Below, piece after piece: positions 25,251-33,284 of a DNA stretch of 55,567 nt. The translations under genes and the position numbers were made by a program. How positions within the stretch are numbered: the stretch's first letter is position 1; each line of letters opens with the position of its first letter. The DNA is taken from the NCBI RefSeq assembly GCF_001612685.1, contig NZ_BDAY01000082.1, positions 1 through 55,567 of the forward strand. The letters are read 5' to 3'. The notes below the pieces were generated by a model that made no database searches, was not told the DNA's origin, and saw only the letters and a program-made list of their open reading frames with translations. Source of the DNA: Nocardia altamirensis NBRC 108246 (GTDB taxonomy: Bacteria; Actinomycetota; Actinomycetes; Mycobacteriales; Mycobacteriaceae).

Positions 25251-26460
25251 GCGAGTTCCATTTCACTGGAAGGGCTTTCGGGCCGCGTACCAGCAGGCCC
25301 GTCTTCCACGGTACGTCCTCGGCCGGTACCGCCAAACGCAATTCCGGGAAGCGTCGCAGCAGTGTGCCGAGCGCTACCTGCAGCTCGAGCCTGGCCAGTT
25401 GGGCGCCGAGGCAGTGGTGGATGCCGTGGCCGAAGGCCATGTGCGGGTTGTGTTCTCTGGTGAGATCCAGTTCCTCGGGACGGTCGAACACCGCCTCGTC
25501 GCGGTTGGCAGCCTGGGTGTTGACGACCACCGATTCGCCGGCGCGCACGGTGATGCCGCCGCTCAATGCGACATCCTCGGTGGCGACGCGGGCGAATCCG
25601 CCGCCCGAGCCGAGTTGCACGAAACGCAGCAGTTCCTCGACGGCGCCGGGCACCAGGTCCGGCTGATCGCGCAGCAGCGCCCAGTTATCCGGTTGGGCGA
25701 GCAGCACATACGTGAAATTGGCGATCTGGTTCGCGGTGGTTTCGTGGCCTGCGATCAGCAGGCCGATGCCCAAGTTGACCAGTTCGTCCTCGCTGAGCCG
25801 GTCCTCGTTGTCGCGAGCGGCGACCAGCGCGCCGAGCAGGTCGTCCGCCGGTTCGGCCCTGCGCTGCGCCACCACCTCGGCGAGGTAGGCCTCGAGAGCG
25901 GTACGCGCGTCGGCGATCTCGGCACGGGTGTGCGCGGTGGTGGTCAGCACGGTGTCGGAGAAATCCCGGAACCGGTGCTGGTCTTGCGTTGGGACGCCGA
26001 GTAATTCGCAGATCACGGTGACCGGAAGTGGCAGCGCGAGGCCCTGTACCAGATCCGCCACTGGGCCTGCGGATTCGATCTCGGCGAGCTGTTCATCCAC
26101 GATTTCCTGTGCGCGCGGGCGCAATTGCTCGACCCGGCGGGTGGTGAATGCCTTCGCGACCAGCTTGCGGAGTCGGCTGTGCTCGGGCGCGTCCATGCTG
26201 AGGAGCGAGTTGCGGCGGGAGGGTTCCGGTGACGTGCGGGGAATGTCCTCGCGGTCAACCGTGGCCGCGCGGCTGAACCTCGGGTCGGCGAGCACCAGCT
26301 TGGCATCCTGGTAGCGGGTGACCAGCCAGGCTTCGCCGCCGTAGGGCAGTCGAACGCGGGAAACCGGCTCCTCCTGGCGCAGTTGCGCGTAGAGCGGGTG
26401 CATGTCCAGACGGACTGGTGCACCGAAAGGGTATTGGCGCACCTCGGTATTCACGGTCAT
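25243..26460 (-). CDS. Cytochrome P450
   Basis: 405 residues of the soluble bacterial type. I-helix AGHETTANQIANF, the ExxR-like EELLR region, and the heme ligand loop FGHGIHHCLGAQLARLE with the axial Cys. The C-terminal ETGL-type tail is short. Substrate unknown; the sequence looks like CYP105/107-type actinobacterial P450s. The ATG at 26460 is supported by GGGAGA; an ATG 33 bp earlier lacks this. It is followed by its ferredoxin and preceded by a perfect palindrome and a TetR gene. Confidence 0.9.
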   Translation of the reverse strand: MTVNTEVRQYPFGAPVRLDMHPLYAQLRQEEPVSRVRLPYGGEAWLVTRYQDAKLVLADPRFSRAATVDREDIPRTSPEPSRRNSLLSMDAPEHSRLRKLVAKAFTTRRVEQLRPRAQEIVDEQLAEIESAGPVADLVQGLALPLPVTVICELLGVPTQDQHRFRDFSDTVLTTTAHTRAEIADARTALEAYLAEVVAQRRAEPADDLLGALVAARDNEDRLSEDELVNLGIGLLIAGHETTANQIANFTYVLLAQPDNWALLRDQPDLVPGAVEELLRFVQLGSGGGFARVATEDVALSGGITVRAGESVVVNTQAANRDEAVFDRPEELDLTREHNPHMAFGHGIHHCLGAQLARLELQVALGTLLRRFPELRLAVPAEDVPWKTGLLVRGPKALPVKWNSHA

Positions 26461-26499
26461 GCGGTCTCCCTTCCCCGACGCAGACAGGGGCATTGATTC

Positions 26500-26521
26500 G
26501 ATGTAAGCACGTGCTTACATC
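26500..26521. promoter_or_regulatory. Perfect 22-bp palindrome, TetR operator candidate
   Basis: GATGTAAGCAC and its exact complement GTGCTTACATC meet without a spacer. It lies 40 bp before the P450 start and 46 bp after the stop of the TetR gene on the same strand, and would overlap the P450 promoter. Confidence 0.75.
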
Positions 26522-26567
26522 ATCGATGTTAGGGAGCTCACAATGGCCCGTCAACGCTCGGATTGCA

Positions 26568-27164
26568 TTACGGCGGTGGGAAATTCACGTCCGTACCGGC
26601 CAGCAAAACCTGCGCGGCGCGTAGCACATGACCGGCAACCACCGCCGGATCGGCGCTGGCCAAGGGTTCTCGGCGGTGCACCGAGCGCATCAGCCCGATG
26701 CCGAGCAGCCAGGCGAGCAACAGGTCCGCACACAACTCGCTATCCGGCCCCTCCGTCAGCGACGACAGCGCGCGCACATACTCGTCGCCCAACTCGCGCC
26801 GAATCGCCGACGCTCCCTCGTCGTGCCCGCTCGACCGCAACGCCGCCTGCAACCAATACCCCTGCGCCACCGACCCTTCCGGTGCCAGCGCCCGCGCAAG
26901 CAGCCGTCCGAACAGCCCGTCGACCGGCCCTTCCTCCAGCACCCGCCGCCCCTGATCCGCAATGGCAGCCCGGAACAACTCGTCCTTGCTCCCGAAATAC
27001 CGGAACAGCAGCGCCTGATTCACCCCCGCCCGCCCCGCGATCTCCCGCACCGTAGCCCGCTCGAACCCCTTCTCCGCGAACAACTCCTGCGCCGCCCCCA
27101 ACAACGCCGCCCGCGTCCCCGCCGAATCCCGCCTCCGACTCCCCGTTCCCTGCACACTCTCCAT
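26568..27164 (-). CDS. TetR-family regulator of the P450 locus
   Basis: 198 residues. HTH: GAAQELFAEKGFERATVREI followed by AGRAGVNQALLFRYFGSKDEL. The start at 27164 has GGAGGATTT directly upstream; the open frame to 27329 runs through a hairpin and is not coding. The gene is transcribed toward the P450-ferredoxin pair and is probably their repressor, acting at the palindrome at 26500. Confidence 0.9.
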   Translation of the reverse strand: MESVQGTGSRRRDSAGTRAALLGAAQELFAEKGFERATVREIAGRAGVNQALLFRYFGSKDELFRAAIADQGRRVLEEGPVDGLFGRLLARALAPEGSVAQGYWLQAALRSSGHDEGASAIRRELGDEYVRALSSLTEGPDSELCADLLLAWLLGIGLMRSVHRREPLASADPAVVAGHVLRAAQVLLAGTDVNFPPP

Positions 27165-27256
27165 AAATCCTCCGGTCGCCGATCCCCCGGACCAGCAGCG
27201 TAAGCCAGGACAAACCGGACACGCGATCACTGACCCAACTACGTGGGGGTCGAGGA

Positions 27257-27318
27257 TCTGCTGCCGCCACTGCTCGAGAAGCCCGCGTCGCCGCTCGAGG
27301 TGCAGTGGCGGCAGCAGA
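27257..27318. repeat. Long perfect hairpin, 17-bp stem
   Basis: A stem beginning CTGCTGCCGCCACTGC at 27258-27273 pairs exactly with 27302-27317, plus one more T-A pair outside and nested CTCGAG-type complementarity inside the 28-nt loop. It lies between the Ag85-like esterase end and the TetR start. Without a T-tract it might be a second terminator or a small palindromic repeat. Confidence 0.75.
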
Positions 27319-27394
27319 GTCTCGGGCACTGCGCCTGATCGAACTTCGAGAATCGGTCGAATCGATCGCGCCTGGTCCCGCTGTCAGCTGTTTG

Positions 27395-27418
27395 CCCTCG
27401 GTGTCAGGGCACCGAGGG
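27395..27418 (-). terminator. Hairpin just after the esterase stop
   Basis: CCCTCGGTG (27395-27403) and CACCGAGGG (27410-27418) with a 6-nt loop, 5 nt beyond the stop of the minus-strand esterase. No T-tract follows. Confidence 0.6.
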
Positions 27419-27423
27419 TCAGC

Positions 27424-28407
27424 TCAGGCGCCGAGGGCGGCGGCCAGGTGGGGCCAGGAGTCGTAGAGGTCGGTTTCGAATTGGCCCCAGGTGTGGGCGC
27501 CTTCGGGGCGGTTGACGTGGATGGGGGGCAGGCCTAGGGCGGTGAGGCGGCCTGCGAAGGCCGCGGTGCAGGCGCTGGCGATCGCTTCGACCGGCGGGAA
27601 ACCCAGACCGCCCTGGTCGATGGCGCCGTAGGTGCCGGTGGCCGCGGAGAGGTAGACGGTCTTTCCGGCGAGGGCGCCGGCATTGGCGAAGGCGTCGTGG
27701 GCGCGCCAGACGGCATCGCCTGCCGCGCCCCACATGTTGGCGGTGTTGCCGCCGCCGCGACTCACCTGGGCGCTGACCATCGCGACACCGAACGGGTCTG
27801 AGCTCCACGGGCAGCCGCTGTAGGCGGCGACCGCGCTGTAGATGCTGCCCGCCTGGATCGCGAGATCGATCGCGGAGGCTGCGCTCATCGAGACTCCGGC
27901 GATGGCGCTGCGTCCGGTGGTGCCGAGTTGCGCGTCGAGCACGGGCCGCAGTTCGTGGGTGAGGTAGGTCTGCCACTTCGCGCGGCCGACGCGCGGGTCG
28001 TCGGCGAGCCAGTCGGTGTACATGCTGTACGCGCCACCGACCGGCATCACCACGTTGACGTGCTTGTCGGCGAAGAACTCGCGGACATTGGTGTTGTCCC
28101 ACCACGAGATGCCGTCTTCGCCGCCGCCGATGCCGGTGAGCAGGTACAGGGTGGGCGCGGGGCCGCCCGCGGCGCGAATCACCCTGTTGCTCACCACCTT
28201 GTCCATCGATGGCGAGTACACGTCGATCCGCGACACCGACCCGCCGAGCGAGGCTTCCTCGACCACGTGCGCGCCGCCCGGCGCCGCGCCGGCAGGCCCG
28301 ACGAACAGGACGGACGCCGCGACAGCGACCACCAAGGTACTGACCAAAACACCCAAACTCTTTGCAGCCGCCACTATTCCGTTATACCGCCGCAGCACCG
28401 CCAGCAA
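27424..28407 (-). CDS. Antigen-85-like esterase/mycolyltransferase
   Basis: 327 residues, exported: hydrophobic signal ending near VGPAGA. The mature part has the Ag85 plan: VVMPVGGAYSMYTDW near residue 120, nucleophile elbow AIAGVSMSAASA, and the C-terminal His in EGAHTWGQFETDLYDSW. Ag85 proteins transfer mycolates onto trehalose and arabinogalactan outside the membrane; this may be a divergent member or a mycolate-related esterase. A GTG at 28374 is an alternative start closer to the hydrophobic core. It is a single gene ending in a hairpin. Confidence 0.82.
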   Translation of the reverse strand: MLAVLRRYNGIVAAAKSLGVLVSTLVVAVAASVLFVGPAGAAPGGAHVVEEASLGGSVSRIDVYSPSMDKVVSNRVIRAAGGPAPTLYLLTGIGGGEDGISWWDNTNVREFFADKHVNVVMPVGGAYSMYTDWLADDPRVGRAKWQTYLTHELRPVLDAQLGTTGRSAIAGVSMSAASAIDLAIQAGSIYSAVAAYSGCPWSSDPFGVAMVSAQVSRGGGNTANMWGAAGDAVWRAHDAFANAGALAGKTVYLSAATGTYGAIDQGGLGFPPVEAIASACTAAFAGRLTALGLPPIHVNRPEGAHTWGQFETDLYDSWPHLAAALGA

Positions 28408-29045
28408 ACGCGAAGCGAAGCCCCAAATCCCATGGGCACCACCGCTGCCCCCGAAACCAGGGGCACCGCCGCCCCTCCCGAAGACGAACCGAAACCTCTG
28501 ACGGTCGACAAATCATGCGATTTTTCCCGCAGGTCAGACAATTTTCCGAGAAGCCAAGCACGACAGCGTCATCGGACCAGCAAGTGCCCATTTCGGCAGG
28601 TCCAGGTGTTTTCACCACCACGGTCGACCGCAAATCTCCACAGAAATTTCGACCCGAATCGGCGAAAAATCGACACGCCGCCCCAAAAATTTCGCCTCGA
28701 AATCCCACACCACCGCGCCGCTGCCAACCGAAAAAACGCTGAGCCCGGCACGCCGAAGCCCCCTTGCACCGCGTTCCCGCAGGACGGCGCGCCGAAGGCT
28801 GTTCATCAGCTGTGCACCAACCCAGTGCCCTCGGCCCTATCCGAAATCGATTCGGAAAGGTAGGCTAGCGCGGCGCCAGCGCTGTCGGCGGTAAGTTAGC
28901 CGAGCAGCGCGCGGAGAATGCTTCGGTAGTCGACCGCGCGTCCGCGGTAACCAAGTGGGCCTTGCGCATGGAATGCTGTCCACCGAGTCCTTTATCTACA
29001 TCAAATTCCGTGGACTGAAATCATCACCGAGTAAGAGGAGAAAAT
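28408..29045. other. 638-bp intergenic region upstream of cspA
   Basis: No gene is convincing; the open frames lack protein character. The middle part has unusual A/T-rich patches (AAAAATTTCG, GAAATTTCG, GAAAAAACG) in a GC-rich genome. TCCGAA-x5-TTCGGA at 28840-28856 is a small palindrome. The last 90 bp should be the cspA leader, ending in AGAGGAG (29034-29040). Confidence 0.5.
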
Positions 29046-29249
29046 ATGACACAGGGCGTCGTCAAGTGGTTCAACGCGGAGAAGGGGTTCGGCTTCATCG
29101 CGCAGGACGGCGGCGGACCCGACGTCTTCGTCCACTACTCGGCTCTCGGCGGGTCCGGGTTCAAGTCCCTCGATGAGGGTCAGCGTGTGGAGTTCGAGGT
29201 CGGCCAGGGCCAGAAGGGTCCGCAGGCCACGGACGTCCGCGCCATCTGA
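29046..29249 (+). CDS. cspA: Cold-shock protein
   Basis: 67 residues: a single OB-fold RNA/ssDNA-binding domain with KWFNAEKGFGFI (RNP1) and DVFVHYSAL (RNP2), ending ATDVRAI. It melts RNA structure and acts as an RNA chaperone. It has a very strong ribosome-binding site, AAGAGGAG, 5 nt before the ATG. Its stop codon directly abuts the stop of the convergent Ada-domain gene. Confidence 0.95.
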   Translation: MTQGVVKWFNAEKGFGFIAQDGGGPDVFVHYSALGGSGFKSLDEGQRVEFEVGQGQKGPQATDVRAI

Positions 29250-29510
29250 TCAAGCCGGATCGGTACGCGCCGCTTTCCAGGCCGCGTACCGATCAGGCAG
29301 GCACACCGCGCACGGCCGGTAGCCCGCGCTGACAGCGGTGGGTTCGTCGACGAAGAAGACCCGGTGCGCACGATAGGCGCCGCGCGAGAGAGCACGCAGC
29401 GCGGACGGACAGTCGAGGCGGCCGTAGATTTTGCCGCGCCGATGGCCGCCGTACCGACCGGGAGTCTCGCTCAGGTACGGGCGGCCAGCGGCGTCGAGCA
29501 ATGTGTACAC
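29250..29510 (-). CDS. Small Ada-type metal-binding-domain protein
   Basis: 86 residues from a GTG at 29510 (VYTLLDAAGRPY); a GTG at 29597 would add 29 residues overlapping the previous gene. The domain matches the N-terminal zinc domain of Ada, which in E. coli takes methyl groups from phosphotriesters. Here the Cys set is reduced: IYGRLDCPSA and RPCAVCLPD give three Cys, and the acceptor-type Cys position before them is absent. It has no HTH. Last gene of the sigma-ogt-oxygenase operon, 4 bp after the oxygenase stop. Confidence 0.72.
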   Translation of the reverse strand: MYTLLDAAGRPYLSETPGRYGGHRRGKIYGRLDCPSALRALSRGAYRAHRVFFVDEPTAVSAGYRPCAVCLPDRYAAWKAARTDPA

Positions 29511-29514
29511 GTGA

Positions 29515-30234
29515 TTATTGAGCGTCGTGTAGCACAAGCCCGAGGGTGTGCCGGATGCCGCCGCGGATCCGGCTGACACCGTGCCGGACCGGGGCACGTG
29601 ACCAACCGCGGCTCGACGGTGTCGGGCGATCGCGGGTGGTGAAGATCAAGCCGTGGCCCTGCTGCAGCACGGTGACCGTGGCTTTGGACTGTGCGCGCGG
29701 GCGTTGTTCGACGAGCAGGAACTCACCGCCCGTGTGGTCGATGCCCGGCCGATCCAAGCCGATCACCACCTGGAGCGGAAACACCAGATCTCCGTAGAGG
29801 TCGCGGTGCAGGGCGTTCCAATCCCCCGTGGTGTAGCGCAATAGGATCGGCGTCGGCTTCGACTGCCCGGCGGCATGGCATGCGTCGAGCCAGTCCGCGA
29901 AGTCATCGGGCCACGGTGCCGGGTCACCGAGCCGTTCGGCCCAGGAACGGGCCACCGGCAACAGCTTTCGATAGAACGCGCCACGCAGTGCCATGATCAG
30001 CTCAGGCACCGGCTCGGCGAAGTATCGATAGGTGCCTTGACCGAACCGATAGCGCGCCATGTCGATGGTGGAGCGGAATCGCGCTGTGTCGTCCCACATT
30101 TCGGCGAACTCGGCGCATTCGTCGGGTGTCAGGAGCGGGCCGGTTTGCGCGCAACCGTACGCGTCGATCTCCTCCATCAGATCGGGCCAGCGCTCCGCAT
30201 CCACTCGATCCGTCACTGCGGCAAGGGTATTCAT
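29515..30234 (-). CDS. 2-oxoglutarate/Fe(II)-dependent oxygenase
   Basis: 239 residues with a double-stranded beta-helix fold. The iron ligands are the H-x-D of NALHRDLYGDLVFPLQ and a distal His near RHGVSRIRGG or IRHTLG, with Arg beside it to bind 2-oxoglutarate. It lies between ogt (ATGA overlap) and the Ada-domain gene, so an AlkB-like role in removing alkyl lesions is suggested, although the sequence is nearer to prolyl-hydroxylase-type oxygenases than to AlkB. Activity is not established. Confidence 0.75.
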   Translation of the reverse strand: MNTLAAVTDRVDAERWPDLMEEIDAYGCAQTGPLLTPDECAEFAEMWDDTARFRSTIDMARYRFGQGTYRYFAEPVPELIMALRGAFYRKLLPVARSWAERLGDPAPWPDDFADWLDACHAAGQSKPTPILLRYTTGDWNALHRDLYGDLVFPLQVVIGLDRPGIDHTGGEFLLVEQRPRAQSKATVTVLQQGHGLIFTTRDRPTPSSRGWSRAPVRHGVSRIRGGIRHTLGLVLHDAQ

Positions 30235-30851
30235 GCCGCCTCCAGCGTCAGCAGCGTGGTTTTCGCTTCGATGCCGCCCACGTACTGCCCGATCGATCCG
30301 TCACTGCGCACCACTCGGTGGCACGGAATCACCACGGGCAGTGGGTTGTGCGCGCACGCCGACCCGACCGCGCGCACGGCACGCGGATTGCCGACCGCGG
30401 CGGCCACCGCGGCATAGCTGGCACGGCGCCCGTACCCGATATCGGAAAGCTGCTCGATGACCTGACGACGGAATCCGCCGGTCAGCTGCAGATCGAGCGG
30501 CAGGTCGAAACGTGTTCGGGCACCGGCGAAGTACTCGTCGATCTCCCTGGCCACGGCATCGAGGCGGGCGGGCGCGGCAAGCACCCGCGGGCTGACCCGC
30601 TCGGCGAGCGTGGTCAACACGGTGTCGTGGTTCTCGTTGGGGTACGCGACCCGCACCAATCCGGCCGGGGTCGCCGCGAGCAGCAGCGTGCCGACGGGGG
30701 TATCCAGTGTGCGGTAAGCGATGTCGAGCAGGCCGGCAGCCTGCGCGTCGGCAGCCAACCGGCGGTGCAGTGCGGCGAGTTGCTCGGCGCTGTCGGCGGC
30801 CAGGCCCTCGAACAGCCCGTTCGCATCGCCACGATCGATGGTAGCCATCAT
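30231..30851 (-). CDS. ogt: Methylated-DNA-[protein]-cysteine S-methyltransferase
   Basis: 206 residues. The suicidal alkyl acceptor is the Cys of VIPCHRVV, preceded by RAVGSACAHNPLP and the DNA-recognition region YGRRASYAAVAAAVGNP. It removes methyl groups from O6-methylguanine. The N-terminal extension (about 45 residues, helical) is longer than in minimal Ogt. It overlaps the sigma-factor gene and the oxygenase gene by 4 bp each, so all should be translated together. Confidence 0.93.
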   Translation of the reverse strand: MMATIDRGDANGLFEGLAADSAEQLAALHRRLAADAQAAGLLDIAYRTLDTPVGTLLLAATPAGLVRVAYPNENHDTVLTTLAERVSPRVLAAPARLDAVAREIDEYFAGARTRFDLPLDLQLTGGFRRQVIEQLSDIGYGRRASYAAVAAAVGNPRAVRAVGSACAHNPLPVVIPCHRVVRSDGSIGQYVGGIEAKTTLLTLEAA

Positions 30852-31327
30852 GTCTCATCCTTCGGGTAGAGCTTGCGCAGCGTCTTGAGGCCGTCGGCGG
30901 CGGCACGACGCGCGGCGTCGGTGGAATTGCCGAGTAGTTCGGCGATTTCGGCGTGCGGCAGGCCCGCCAGGTAGTGGTAGGCGACGGCCTGACGTTGCTT
31001 GGGCGGCAACGCTTGCAGCGCCGCCCACAGGTCGGGGTCGTAGTCGGCCGGATCCCGGCCGGTGGCCGGGCGGTCGGGCAGTGTCTCGGCCGGGACGGGG
31101 GCGCGGGTGAGCGCGCGGCCGACGTCGATCGCGCGGCGGTGCGCGATGGTGACCAACCATGCCTCGATGTTCGCGTCGGGGTCGAGGTCGGGATAGGCGC
31201 GCAGCGCGGACAGGAACGTCTCCGACCACGCGTCGGCCGCATCCGTCGGACCGAGCACGGCCCGGCAGACACGCAATACCATCGGGCCGTATTCGGCCAC
31301 CACTTCCTCGAACGGAGGCAATCTCAC
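30848..31327 (-). CDS. ECF-type RNA polymerase sigma factor
   Basis: 159 residues from a GTG. Region 2 reads GPTDAADAWSETFLSALRAYPDLD and region 4 LPPKQRQAVAYHYLAGLPHAEIAELLG, joined by a short linker. No anti-sigma gene is adjacent and no C-terminal extension is seen. First gene of an overlapping operon with ogt, so it is likely to control the alkylation response, perhaps including its own operon. Confidence 0.88.
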   Translation of the reverse strand: MRLPPFEEVVAEYGPMVLRVCRAVLGPTDAADAWSETFLSALRAYPDLDPDANIEAWLVTIAHRRAIDVGRALTRAPVPAETLPDRPATGRDPADYDPDLWAALQALPPKQRQAVAYHYLAGLPHAEIAELLGNSTDAARRAAADGLKTLRKLYPKDET

Positions 31328-31370
31328 ACTGGGTAGACGCGCGGGCCGCCGGAAACGTGAGATGCGCTGG

Positions 31371-33284
31371 TCATCGGCCGTCCGCGACGGGCCGGGACAA
31401 CCCGCTGGCGCGCAGCACGCGACGCGCGATACCGGCCCTGATGGATTCGTCGGTGCCGATGATGCGGACGTGGCGGCGAGCGCGGGTGATCGCCGTGTAG
31501 AGCAGTTCCCTGGTGAGCAGCGTCGATTCCGGTTCGGGCAGCACCACCGAGACGGTGTCGTACTGACTGCCCTGACTGCGGTGGATCGTCATCGCGAATA
31601 CCGTGACAACGGCAGGGAATTGGGTGGGGTGCACGAGATACGGCTCGCTGCCACGTTGCAGCGCCGCGCGCAGCGAACCGTCGGGCATGCGCACCACAAC
31701 GCCGGTGTCGCCGTTGTAGATGCGGGCCTCGTGATCGTTGGCGGTGACGAGCAGCGGTTGACCGGGATACCAAGGTGCGGAATGCGATTCGGCACCGGCG
31801 CCTGCCGCGGCCGCCCATTCGCCAGCCATCCGGTCCCAGCGTTCGACGCCGAACGGTCCCTGGCGGTGCGCGCACAGCAGGCGGTGCGATTCGAGTGCGG
31901 TGAGCGCGCCGGTCGCGTCACCGTCGAGGGCAGCGGCGGTCACCTCGCGGGCGGCGCGCACGACATCCGCACGCACCGCGGCCATCTCGTCGGGTGCGCT
32001 CAGCGACAGTTCGTCGCCGCCCGCACGCAGCAGTTCGAGTGCGGTGTCGGCATCGCCCGCGCGGACCGCGACCGCGAGATCGGCGATCCGGCCGCCGAAG
32101 CGACGACCCCTGGTCAATCGAACGATGCCGCCGCGCAGGCGGGTTCGTTCCAGTGTGGTCAGTGCCGCCGGATGTTGTTCCTGGGTGGCGGATTCCGGCG
32201 AGTCCGCGCCGAGGATCTCGTCGAGCATCGGATTCGGTATGCCGGCAACGGGTCCCGCGACGAGGTCGGCGAGCACCGCGCCCGCATCGACCGAGGCGAG
32301 CTGATCCGGGTCGCCGACGAGGACGAGCCTGGTGTCCGGGCGCAGCGCGGCGAACAGCCTGCTCATCATGGTCAGCGACACCATGGACGTCTCGTCGACG
32401 ACGATCACGTCGTAGGGCAGTCGGTTGAACTCGTGGTACTTGAACCGGGTGGTGCGGCCGCGTTGCCAGCCCAGCAGGCGATGCAGCGTGGCGGCGGTGA
32501 GATCGGGCAAGCCGAGTGCGTCGGCTTGTTCGCGGACCGCCTCCTGCAGGCGGGCCGCCGCCTTGCCGGTCGGCGCGGCCAATGCGATACGCAGTGCGGG
32601 CAGTTTGGGATTCGCTTTGCGGTGCGCGTCGAGCAGTCCGATGATGCGCGCGATGGTGTGCGTCTTGCCGGTGCCTGGCCCGCCTGCGACGACCGTGGTC
32701 CAGTGCGTCGCGGCGAGTGCGGCCGCGAGACGCTGCCGGTCCGGTGTGCCGGGGGTCGGCGCGTCGAACAGCCGATCCAGTTCGCGGCGAATGATATTCG
32801 GGTCGACCACCGGGTGCTGCCCGGATCGCTCGGTCAATACCCGGCGGACCGTCTGCTCCTGCTGGTAGTACCGGTCCAGGTAGAGCAGCGGACCCGAGTC
32901 GTCACGATGCTGCGACTCGACCAACCGCAGCGGGCACAACGGCCCCGCCTGCCCGCCGGTCACCAGCGGACTCACCCGCAGTGCGGCCACCACCGCCTCG
33001 ATATCGGGCCACGGCAGCGTCGCCGGATCGATCCGCTCACCCGTATCCCAGGTTTCGTCCGCATCGATGCCGATCTCCCGCATCCGGTGCAGCTCGAGGC
33101 AGACCGATCCGGACCGCACCGCGCGCACCGCGAGCGCCGCCGCGAACAGCACCTCCTCGGTCTCTTCGCGGCCGAGCCTGCCCAACCGCACCGCGACATG
33201 CACGTCCGCGGCGGACAGCACACCGGCCTCGTTGAACGTCCGCAACAACCCGGTCCCCCGCTGCGCCAATTGAATCGACGTCAC
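31371..33284 (-). CDS. recD: Exodeoxyribonuclease V subunit alpha
   Basis: 637 residues, the 5'-3' SF1B helicase of RecBCD. Walker A VAGGPGTGKTHTIARI, Walker B-type VIVVDETSMVS, motif III VGDPDQLASV and the C-terminal TIHRSQGSQYDTV and YTAITRARRHV. The GTG start overlaps the recB stop as GTGA. 43 bp separate its stop from the sigma-factor GTG. Confidence 0.95.
   Translation of the reverse strand: MTSIQLAQRGTGLLRTFNEAGVLSAADVHVAVRLGRLGREETEEVLFAAALAVRAVRSGSVCLELHRMREIGIDADETWDTGERIDPATLPWPDIEAVVAALRVSPLVTGGQAGPLCPLRLVESQHRDDSGPLLYLDRYYQQEQTVRRVLTERSGQHPVVDPNIIRRELDRLFDAPTPGTPDRQRLAAALAATHWTTVVAGGPGTGKTHTIARIIGLLDAHRKANPKLPALRIALAAPTGKAAARLQEAVREQADALGLPDLTAATLHRLLGWQRGRTTRFKYHEFNRLPYDVIVVDETSMVSLTMMSRLFAALRPDTRLVLVGDPDQLASVDAGAVLADLVAGPVAGIPNPMLDEILGADSPESATQEQHPAALTTLERTRLRGGIVRLTRGRRFGGRIADLAVAVRAGDADTALELLRAGGDELSLSAPDEMAAVRADVVRAAREVTAAALDGDATGALTALESHRLLCAHRQGPFGVERWDRMAGEWAAAAGAGAESHSAPWYPGQPLLVTANDHEARIYNGDTGVVVRMPDGSLRAALQRGSEPYLVHPTQFPAVVTVFAMTIHRSQGSQYDTVSVVLPEPESTLLTRELLYTAITRARRHVRIIGTDESIRAGIARRVLRASGLSRPVADGR

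Noticed and set aside
28612..28806. Overlapping short frames upstream of cspA as genes
   Set aside because: No ribosome-binding sites, Arg/Trp-rich atypical composition, and mutual overlap on both strands.
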